From contig DATKMG010000419.1 in the NCBI GenBank assembly GCA_035541995.1, positions 1 through 5,290 on the forward strand: a DNA stretch of 5,290 nt, read 5' to 3'. How positions within the stretch are numbered: the stretch's first letter is position 1; each line of letters opens with the position of its first letter. Source of the stretch: DATKMG01 sp035541995 (GTDB taxonomy: Bacteria > Acidobacteriota > Terriglobia > Versatilivoradales > Versatilivoraceae). The notes below the pieces were generated by a model. The model was given only the letters and a program-made list of their open reading frames with translations. It was not told where the DNA came from and searched no databases. This document shows positions 1 through 5,290 of the stretch, piece by piece. Both the position numbers and the translations under genes were made by a program.

Positions 1-698
1 CCCATGTAGACCTGGGGTTTCAGCAATTCACCTACTCGGTCTCTGCCTGCCTGGAAATCTTTTTTTGCCTCTTCCAAGTAGATATTCTCGTTGCGGTAGC
101 TGTCCCAGAACGTCTCAGCCTCGTCCTTACCCATCTCTCTATTGGAGTGCCAGCCCTTGGCCGCAGGGTCGCCAATTCTTCGATTCTGGACTTGCTTTCT
201 GCCTGCGTTATTCGTGTACCCATTAGGAGCAGCAAGATCGGGAATCTCACCCTCCATCCAAAGGCAGGTTTTGGCGTATTCCGGGATCGTGTAGTGTTCA
301 TCGTCCTCCGGTATCGGCCCTCTGATTCCGTAGGATCTCGATGGCCAGAAGTCTCGAATGCAGGTAATCGTTTCAAAGCGGTCCACCATTACCCAAAGGA
401 AGGCGTGGGGCACCCTTGGGTGCGGGTCAATCCCCATGTAAAAGGTGACATCGGGGGGAATCGGATAGGGCTCGATGACCGTGTATTCCTTCTGGAACTC
501 CGGAAACACCAATTGTCCAGCGAAGGCGTCAAACTTGATTTCCTGGTCCTGATCCCAGAGGGAGGGAGACTGGTAGGTCTTCTTCATCCTCTGCGCCCAC
601 TCGATATCTTTTTCGGGGTCGGCAGAATAATGAATTCTCGCGACGGTTATGTTTGTGGCAGGATCACGCGCAAGAGACGTTCCAAATGGGGCCATCAT
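1..698 (-). CDS. Terminase large subunit nuclease domain, no ATPase domain (partial, C-terminus off window)
   Basis: This is the nuclease part of a phage DNA-packaging terminase large subunit, which cuts concatemeric phage DNA at the procapsid portal. The frame gives 232 codons with no stop before the window edge. Residues 16-31 (NITVARIHYSADPEKD) and 53-68 (EIKFDAFAGQLVFPEF) match the segment that leads into the nuclease in terminases. GIDPHPRVPHAFLWV (89-103) carries the first RNase H-fold acidic residue (D91), and IGDPAA (175-180) carries a second likely metal ligand (D177). The third acidic residue would lie beyond the edge. The start is ATG at 698, followed directly by a second ATG; AGGA lies 9 bases upstream. 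An in-frame TAG at 725-723 means the protein cannot begin earlier without readthrough. No Walker A/B ATPase precedes the nuclease, so this is a nuclease-only or split terminase. Family assignment is from recognised motifs; the standalone role is inferred. Confidence 0.82.
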   Translation of the reverse strand, partial: MMAPFGTSLARDPATNITVARIHYSADPEKDIEWAQRMKKTYQSPSLWDQDQEIKFDAFAGQLVFPEFQKEYTVIEPYPIPPDVTFYMGIDPHPRVPHAFLWVMVDRFETITCIRDFWPSRSYGIRGPIPEDDEHYTIPEYAKTCLWMEGEIPDLAAPNGYTNNAGRKQVQNRRIGDPAAKGWHSNREMGKDEAETFWDSYRNENIYLEEAKKDFQAGRDRVGELLKPQVYM

Positions 699-707
699 TG
701 TCCGTAT

Positions 708-711
708 TCCT
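708..711 (-). promoter_or_regulatory. Ribosome binding site of the terminase nuclease gene
   Basis: On the minus strand the 24-base gap between the TAG of the giant gene and the ATG at 698 contains AGGA, with a 9-base spacer to the first ATG and 12 bases to the second. The spacing is slightly long but acceptable. This supports an independent start for the nuclease rather than translation only by readthrough. No promoter or terminator-like hairpin is visible in the gap, so both genes are probably on one transcript. Confidence 0.55.
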
Positions 712-722
712 ATGAACTTTTT

Positions 723-3700
723 CTATTGTTCCATTCCGGATTCTATTGGCGCAGGTTTAGACCTCTGAGCCCCAGGGAACAGCCTGTAAATTCCTTTTGG
801 CTGTCGAGTTTCAGGTTCGGCTGGAGGTGCCTCTTCTTCTGGCGCTGCGGTTTCTTCTGGCCTTTGCCTGATGATCTCATTCCAGCGTCTACCAATTCTT
901 TCCCGCACTCCCTTTGGAAGTTCGCTTATCTGCCGCAGTCTTGCCAATTGTCCTTGCCGCGTTTCAGGAACAATTACGGGCCACAGCTGCACCTTTTCTT
1001 CGGGACTAGCCACATCGTAAACATCGAACTTCTCTGGGAGAGTGAGGCGTTGTTCCAACTGTTGGAGCCATGAGAAATTTATCTTCTTGATTGCCAAGTC
1101 CGCTTTCCGTTTACTCAGCGTTCCCTCCCGTTCCATTGCCATGATTTTTGCGATAGCGGCCTTCCTGTCTTCAGACTTTCCGTAGGCAATCAGGTTTGAA
1201 ATGTCCTTCTGCGCTCTCGCCTGTTCGGGTGAACGGCTGCCATAATCGCCAGTTGCTTGGAGGAACCCAACCGCCATTTCTTCGGCTGGTGTGAAGTCCA
1301 CATCCCGAGGTGCTCGGCTGAACCCAAGGAATCCGGCAACGGTTGCGGCCTTCGAACCGCCGCGCTGTTTTGAGTCCCACGCCTGCTGAACTGCAAACGG
1401 CAATGCGAAGATATGGGCAACGCGCTTAGCTTCTTTCACTAGATAACTGTCATCGGGTTCGGTAATCCTAACTCTCTGGTAGTCTTGATTGGCAAGGGCT
1501 TCCAGCGAACGGGTAATGATTCCCGAGAGCGACGAGCGAATGTATCCCAATGGCGATTTCAGCAGATGCAGAAGGTCTCTAATGTAGGTTGGCGGCTGTA
1601 CTCGGTTGGGCTTTCCGCGGTTATCCAGTCCTCCGATCCTTGGGTAAATCACGTCTTTCCAGTTTCGAACATGCTGAGGATTCCATCTCCCAGTTTTCTT
1701 TTCATTATAGAGTCCAGTTGCTATGTATTGGAGAATCTCAGACAGTACCGCCGTTGTGATTACTAGACCGAGAACCCAGGCCATCCGGTGATCCAGCTTC
1801 GGAATTCGCATGAAATTGGCTTGGTTGTATGCGGCCGAATCTCCCGATTCCGGTGGCTCCGATCCGCCGCTTCCCTGCGAGCCTCCTGGCGGTTTATTTG
1901 CCCCACCGCTGCCGGGACCGATGAGGCCAAGCGATTTCCCAACCTCTCTTCCTTGACCAACAGCCGCACCGGAGAACTCCCCTATATTTCCGAACTTCCA
2001 TGTCACTGAACGGAACAATCCTTGGAGAGCAGTCTTAAAGGTTCGATTCCAGAACAACTTGTCAAAATTCATTTCTCCGAATCGGTTCTCTACCGAATCT
2101 AAGGCCATGCGGTCAAGCTCGCCCTGAGTCATTTTCCCAGATCCCAAGTCATCCGCGTGCTCCTCCATCAACCCAGCCCGAAGCCGCGCATAAAGCGCGA
2201 TTTTCAAGTTTGGAATATAAATATCGAAAAGCGGCTTCATGATGAGTTGCGTAAATGCTGGAAACGCTTTCACGATGGCGCCTAAGTAGTCTTCGTCTGC
2301 CAGGGCTTGTTTGAATCCTTCCGTGGCTTGCAATCTCATCCCTGCGTGCTGGCGAAGATTCCCTCCGGCGCGGAAGTATGAGGTCACGATGTCGTAGATG
2401 TAGGGGTATTCACGAAAGAGCTTTGCATATCTCTGCTTCACTTCCGGCGAAGGGACGTAGACATCCTCATCTTTTGTGGGCATCAATGCGGCCTGCGATC
2501 CCATAAATCTACGAATTGCCGCTCCTGTTGTAGCAAATCTTATTGGTGCAAACGGAGAGAAAGCAATCTGCTTCAATGCTCTTGGAAGTTCCTTGAGTCT
2601 TGCCTCGCGCAGTCCCAGGTTCCATGCGCGGCTGAATCCGAGGCCCATTTCCGAACTCATTGCTTCATAGGTTTCGAAGAAGAAATGGAACGGAGAAAGG
2701 CTCAACTCGATTCCAGTTGTCAGGTTCTTGAGCGCCATGAGGCTTCGGCCAAACTGCTTCTCGCGGATCAAGTCCCTGCTTAAGTGATTTTTCAGAATAC
2801 GATGTACGTTATCTTCAACGTACCATTCGCCTGATTCGTAAAGCGTTTTGAATCCCTTCTTCGCTCCCTTAGGAGTCACGGTCACGGGAAAGTAAACTCG
2901 TGCCAACGCATCGTCGAGGCGTTGATAACCCGCTGGAGGAGATTGACCTTTTCTAACAAACTTGCGGTATCCCAGGTCTCCAATTTGAGACCACATCTCC
3001 TGTGCCGTAATAAACTTCATATCGTCGGCTACCGACATTTCGAAAAGTTCTTGGGGATTGTAGGTGAATGGCTCGCCTCCCATGAGTAGCCCTTCACTGA
3101 TGCTGGCAAGCGTTGACTTCTTCGTCCAACCCAGCGAACCGCGAAGTGGCCGCCGACCAAGAATAGCGCCTAATCCTCCCGCCTTGAATACCTGGTTTCG
3201 GTCAAGCGTGATGGGCTCGCCTTCCCTCGGCTTTACCGTTACCTTCTTTGCCTGGTTGTTTACGGATTGCACGGTTCCTTCCGCCCATTCATCGTTCGCA
3301 TTCTTCCAGCGCACCTTTTGGCCCGGAGAAAGCTTTAGCTTTTCGTTCTGTGAGCCGGGGATTACCTTCCAGAACACGCGGAAGTGGTTCTCTTTGTGCG
3401 GTAGGCTTTCCCGGTACTGCTGCTTGAGGGCATAGCGTTCTTCGTCCGACTTCCGGTACATCTCTGCTACTGCTTCCAGTTCCGGCGTGACTTGCTCATC
3501 TCCTGCCTTGTATCGGTCGATGAAATCAATCTGATCTTCCTGTGGCATTTCGGAGAATGCCTTCTTGATTCCCGCCATCGTCTCCTGCATCAAGTATTGG
3601 GCCTTGGCGCGGTCGCCAATTAAGCGCATTACTGCATCAAGGGCATCTGTGGGTACTCCGTACCGAGGCGTGATCCAGTTCTTTGCAATTGTCAGAATTT

Positions 3701-5290
3701 CATGCAGGCTGACATTCGCGTTCTTTAGGATTGGCAGCACATTCTTTTCAACGGCAACCTTTGCCGCCTGCGCAGCCACGTCCATACCGAGAACTGAACC
3801 GCGAAGGGCTGTCCCTGCTTTTGGTTCGGAGGGCTCCTCTTTTGTTTCCTCTGGCTTTGGCTTGTCGAATTCTTCTATTTCCTGGTAAGGATCTTCGGCC
3901 AACAGACGTTTTGCCTCTTCGCTGTAACCCTTAGCCTCGGCCATTCGCATTGCGGCAACTTTCGCTTCGGCTTCAGTCTCAAACGACATGATCTTGTCGC
4001 CACGCTTGTAGGTTGTCTCGCTCGGGACTTCGGGAGGAGGTGTTTTCCTGATTACCTGAACTTGGTCAACGGGCTTGGCGCGTCGGATGATCGCCTTTAC
4101 CTGACTATGAGGAACATCAACGTTTGCTTCTGCCCCAGTCTTCAGCGGCTTGTCACCGCGCATCTTTGAGACACGAACAGTATCCGCTCCGCCCGTCTCC
4201 CCTTTAAACTCCGGCTCCGCCATGACCATTGCCTGAAACCGCTTATTGTTCGGGCCTGAGACCTCTACGATGTCGCCCTTATGGACCAGTCGGCCAAGAC
4301 GATAAATTCCATGCTTCGCGTTGACAACATCTTCTTCGGAAGCCTCTCGCAACTGATCTTCACGATGCCCCACTTCCAGCCCATGCACCCATGGAATTCC
4401 AGTGTCAACTATGATGTGGTAATTCGGTTCTCCTGCTGGAATGCCCGAGACTCTGGTATCGAGGTCGGTTGCCGTTCGGACGGCATCAATCTTTCCAACC
4501 TTCGTGATGCCTTGCTTGGTGTCCCACGCGACGATATCCCCGACTTTCCACTTGCTGACTGATTCTTTGAGTTCTGGACGTTCAGCCTCAACTGGTTTGA
4601 CGTTGCTGGGCTGGACTTCTGGCTTCTCCTCAGGAGCCTTGGCTCCGGTAATGCGCATAGCTTCTGCGCGTGCTCGATCATTACGATACGCTGTCCACCC
4701 AACGATGTGCTTGTTCCAGTGGAAGCCCGCTGCCTTCATCGCAATACGGACCGACACATCGGGCTTGCCGGGGAAGAAGATTTGAATGCGGTCGGCGGTT
4801 GAACTGTCCACGACGCGCCCGCCCGGGAAGGTGCCGATGACTTTCTCGGTTTCGGGCTTCGCGGGAGCGGGAGGCTTGGGCTGTTCCCCCCCAGAGGCAG
4901 GCTCGGGAGGGCCTGTCTCTGGTGTTGGGGTCGGCGCTACCACGCCGGTTGGGGGAATCTCGCTGTCTGCCGTTCTTCCGTGCTCAATGGCTTCAGGCGA
5001 ATTAAACGAACTGACTTTCTTTTCCCATCCCTCGTAAGTTCGAGGTGTCAAATCCTCAAGGCTGCCGATACCATCTATCGTCCATGGTCCTTTGTTGTTA
5101 TGGCGAACAAATGAGATATGCTGATTCGGATATTTGGCGTGCTCCTCTGCCCATGTGGTGGGTTTGCTGCGAGGCTTTACGAATCTCTCAAATAGTTCTT
5201 CATTGACAGGAACGATAATTTGTTGGTTTCCGTACTCCTGTCCTCCCTCCTTGTTCCGCATCCACTGGTAGCGGGCGGTAACATTGGCAG
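723..5290 (-). CDS. Giant phage polyvalent-type multidomain protein, LPD38-like core (partial, N-terminus off window)
   Basis: Very long phage protein of unknown biochemical activity. Residues are numbered from Met1 at 5261, but the frame stays open to 5290 (ANVTARYQW precedes that Met) and no Shine-Dalgarno sequence precedes it, so the true start lies beyond the window. Order: N-terminal region (1-100), Pro-rich linker (102-140), GF-x-W module (146-206), two SH3-like modules (237-312, 320-393), acidic linker (about 455-482), helical core (530-1100) interrupted by a third SH3-like module (640-695), Gly-rich linker (1112-1142), hydrophobic segment (1158-1182), C-terminal conserved-looking region (1190-1435), and acidic Pro-rich tail (1465-1512). 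Core phrases such as GIELSLSPFHFFFETYEAMS and NRFGEMNFDKLFWNRTFK are typical of very large uncharacterised proteins of phages and prophages. No peptidase, ADP-ribosyltransferase, methyltransferase or polymerase motif is evident. It may be a virion or co-injected protein; this is inference from family and position. It ends in TAG, 24 bases before the terminase nuclease. Confidence 0.8.
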   Translation of the reverse strand, partial: ANVTARYQWMRNKEGGQEYGNQQIIVPVNEELFERFVKPRSKPTTWAEEHAKYPNQHISFVRHNNKGPWTIDGIGSLEDLTPRTYEGWEKKVSSFNSPEAIEHGRTADSEIPPTGVVAPTPTPETGPPEPASGGEQPKPPAPAKPETEKVIGTFPGGRVVDSSTADRIQIFFPGKPDVSVRIAMKAAGFHWNKHIVGWTAYRNDRARAEAMRITGAKAPEEKPEVQPSNVKPVEAERPELKESVSKWKVGDIVAWDTKQGITKVGKIDAVRTATDLDTRVSGIPAGEPNYHIIVDTGIPWVHGLEVGHREDQLREASEEDVVNAKHGIYRLGRLVHKGDIVEVSGPNNKRFQAMVMAEPEFKGETGGADTVRVSKMRGDKPLKTGAEANVDVPHSQVKAIIRRAKPVDQVQVIRKTPPPEVPSETTYKRGDKIMSFETEAEAKVAAMRMAEAKGYSEEAKRLLAEDPYQEIEEFDKPKPEETKEEPSEPKAGTALRGSVLGMDVAAQAAKVAVEKNVLPILKNANVSLHEILTIAKNWITPRYGVPTDALDAVMRLIGDRAKAQYLMQETMAGIKKAFSEMPQEDQIDFIDRYKAGDEQVTPELEAVAEMYRKSDEERYALKQQYRESLPHKENHFRVFWKVIPGSQNEKLKLSPGQKVRWKNANDEWAEGTVQSVNNQAKKVTVKPREGEPITLDRNQVFKAGGLGAILGRRPLRGSLGWTKKSTLASISEGLLMGGEPFTYNPQELFEMSVADDMKFITAQEMWSQIGDLGYRKFVRKGQSPPAGYQRLDDALARVYFPVTVTPKGAKKGFKTLYESGEWYVEDNVHRILKNHLSRDLIREKQFGRSLMALKNLTTGIELSLSPFHFFFETYEAMSSEMGLGFSRAWNLGLREARLKELPRALKQIAFSPFAPIRFATTGAAIRRFMGSQAALMPTKDEDVYVPSPEVKQRYAKLFREYPYIYDIVTSYFRAGGNLRQHAGMRLQATEGFKQALADEDYLGAIVKAFPAFTQLIMKPLFDIYIPNLKIALYARLRAGLMEEHADDLGSGKMTQGELDRMALDSVENRFGEMNFDKLFWNRTFKTALQGLFRSVTWKFGNIGEFSGAAVGQGREVGKSLGLIGPGSGGANKPPGGSQGSGGSEPPESGDSAAYNQANFMRIPKLDHRMAWVLGLVITTAVLSEILQYIATGLYNEKKTGRWNPQHVRNWKDVIYPRIGGLDNRGKPNRVQPPTYIRDLLHLLKSPLGYIRSSLSGIITRSLEALANQDYQRVRITEPDDSYLVKEAKRVAHIFALPFAVQQAWDSKQRGGSKAATVAGFLGFSRAPRDVDFTPAEEMAVGFLQATGDYGSRSPEQARAQKDISNLIAYGKSEDRKAAIAKIMAMEREGTLSKRKADLAIKKINFSWLQQLEQRLTLPEKFDVYDVASPEEKVQLWPVIVPETRQGQLARLRQISELPKGVRERIGRRWNEIIRQRPEETAAPEEEAPPAEPETRQPKGIYRLFPGAQRSKPAPIESGMEQ
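957..1694 (-). other. C-terminal conserved-looking region of the giant protein
   Basis: Residues about 1190-1435 include PPTYIRDLLHLLKSPLGYIR and EALANQDYQRVRITEPDDS. These resemble the 'lPtY.rD ... P..y...K..p ... el..N.D..g..I' pattern that follows the hydrophobic helix in related giant phage proteins. The rest is mostly charged helix (for example KAAIAKIMAMEREGTLSKRK), ending at LWPVIVPE. An acidic Pro/Glu-rich tail (1465-1512) follows and closes with GIYRLFPGA. Function is unknown. Confidence 0.5.
1716..1790 (-). other. Hydrophobic, possibly membrane-spanning segment
   Basis: Residues about 1158-1182 (from HRMAWVLGLVITTAVL through SEILQYIATG) form an uncharged run long enough to span a bilayer, with one Glu (1175) towards its C-terminal end. 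It follows a Gly/Pro/Ser-rich linker (1112-1142). It may be membrane-active or simply a buried helix; the internal Glu and the lack of other such segments leave this open. Confidence 0.4.
1962..3674 (-). other. Helical core of the giant protein (LPD38-like region)
   Basis: Residues about 530-1100 are mainly helical. Recognisable phrases in order: MYRKSDEERYALKQQYRESL with PHKENHFRVFWKV (601-633), TLASISEGLLMGGEPFTYNP (717-736), GEWYVEDNVHRILKNHLSRD (811-830), GIELSLSPFHFFFETYEAMS (850-869), and NRFGEMNFDKLFWNRTFKTA (1059-1078) followed by LFRSVTWKFGNIGEFSG. This order is characteristic of the large uncharacterised proteins common in environmental phages and prophages. The specific LPD38 name is from memory and would need a profile search. 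No catalytic motif is apparent. Confidence 0.6.
3177..3344 (-). other. SH3-like module inserted in the core
   Basis: Residues about 640-695 read KLSPGQKVRW, then EWAEGTVQSVNNQAKKVTV, then PITLDRNQVFKAG: the strand-turn-strand pattern of a small SH3/KOW-like barrel (G-x-x-V-x-W opening, E-G-T-V second strand). It falls between PHKENHFRVFWKV and TLASISEGLL, two stretches that I recall as near-adjacent in related proteins. It therefore looks like a domain inserted into the core. Confidence 0.45.
4083..4304 (-). other. SH3-like beta-barrel candidate 2
   Basis: Residues about 320-393 hold HKGDIVEVSGPNNKRFQAMV, then TVRVSK and NVDVPHSQVKAIIRR. As in candidate 1, a 'KGDIV' opening strand is followed by alternating hydrophobic strands and a closing 'V-P-x-S-Q-V' element. 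The two candidates lie back to back with about 7 residues between them, suggesting a tandem pair with diverged sequences rather than a recent duplication. Confidence 0.42.
4326..4553 (-). other. SH3-like beta-barrel candidate 1
   Basis: Residues about 237-312 begin KWKVGDIVAWDTKQGITKVGKIDAV (split here: KWKVGDIVAW, then a turn, then a strand giving KVGKIDAV) and continue with YHIIVDTG and WVHGLEVGHREDQLREA. The VGD-I-V opening, a short hairpin, and the closing phrase with a polar 'EDQL' are typical of small SH3/KOW-like barrels that bind protein, nucleic acid or peptidoglycan. The ligand cannot be told from the sequence. Confidence 0.45.
4644..4826 (-). other. GF-x-W type small domain in the giant protein
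   Basis: Residues about 146-206 contain ADRIQIFFPGKPDVSVR, then AAGFHWNKHIVGWTAYRND and a run of Ala/Arg residues. This matches a recurring short module with the pattern dRIqi-F-gkPd...lk..GFrW.....W...n...A, known from plasmid and phage polyvalent proteins and some DNA-modification proteins. Its biochemical role is not established to my knowledge. Its presence supports the view of the whole protein as a polyvalent mobile-element protein assembled from accessory modules. Confidence 0.6.
4842..4958 (-). other. Pro-rich linker of the giant protein
   Basis: Residues about 102-140 are dominated by Pro, Glu, Thr, Gly and Ala (for example TPTPETGPPEPASGG). This is a flexible disordered linker separating an unrecognised N-terminal region from the GF-x-W module. 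The DNA here is visibly more G+C-rich than the rest of the window, as the Pro/Gly/Ala codons require, so the composition shift alone is not a sign of transfer. Confidence 0.7.

Noticed and set aside
32..376. 114-codon minus-strand open frame
   Set aside because: It overlaps the terminase nuclease in a different frame; the nuclease frame holds the IDPHPR and GDPAA motifs, while this frame shows nothing recognisable.
699..722. Possible terminator or promoter in the intergenic gap
   Set aside because: Only 24 bases, with no inverted repeat followed by a T-run and no convincing -35/-10 pair; only the ribosome binding site is supported.
147..1073. 308-codon open frame on the plus strand spanning the junction of both minus-strand genes
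   Set aside because: It lies wholly antisense to the terminase nuclease and to the tail of the giant protein. Its translation is rich in Arg, Trp and Phe runs, as expected opposite Pro/Glu-rich coding, and shows no recognisable domain. The minus-strand frames carry clear family motifs.
780..4307. The pentapeptide GIYRL occurs twice in the giant protein (residues 318-322 and 1490-1494)
   Set aside because: The flanking residues do not match, and five residues in more than 1,500 is too weak to argue for a repeat or a processing site.
4441..5037. Plus-strand open frames opposite the Pro-rich linker and GF-x-W module
   Set aside because: They are antisense to a long continuous coding frame. Their Gly/Ser-rich translation mirrors the G+C-rich Pro linker, and they lack recognisable domains.

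Overview
The window holds two protein-coding genes, both read from the minus strand and both cut by a window edge. Together they look like part of a tailed-phage or prophage structural/packaging module. Base composition is moderate (near half G+C by eye), coding density is essentially complete, and no host housekeeping gene, tRNA or repeat array is visible. The host cannot be named from this sequence; an environmental or metagenomic bacterial phage is the best reading.

In transcription order (high to low coordinates), 5290-723 encodes a giant multidomain protein of at least 1,521 residues. Its frame stays open through the upper window edge, so the true N-terminus is missing. It has a modular N-terminal third: a Pro-rich linker, a small GF-x-W type module, and two SH3-like beta-barrel candidates. 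A long helical core follows, of the type seen in phage 'large polyvalent protein' families (most like the LPD38-type region, judged from memory). A Gly/Pro/Ser-rich linker, one hydrophobic segment, a conserved-looking C-terminal region and an acidic Pro-rich tail complete it. A third SH3-like module appears to sit inside the core.

After a 24-base gap with a plausible ribosome binding site, 698-1 encodes the RNase H-fold nuclease domain of a terminase large subunit, running off the lower edge. Its start is tightly bounded by an in-frame TAG nine codons upstream. The packaging ATPase domain that normally precedes this nuclease in one polypeptide is therefore absent from this ORF and is not found elsewhere in the window.

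The two genes are tightly spaced and co-directional, so they are probably co-transcribed. The giant protein may be a virion or injected component made with the DNA-packaging nuclease; that link is inferred from position only.
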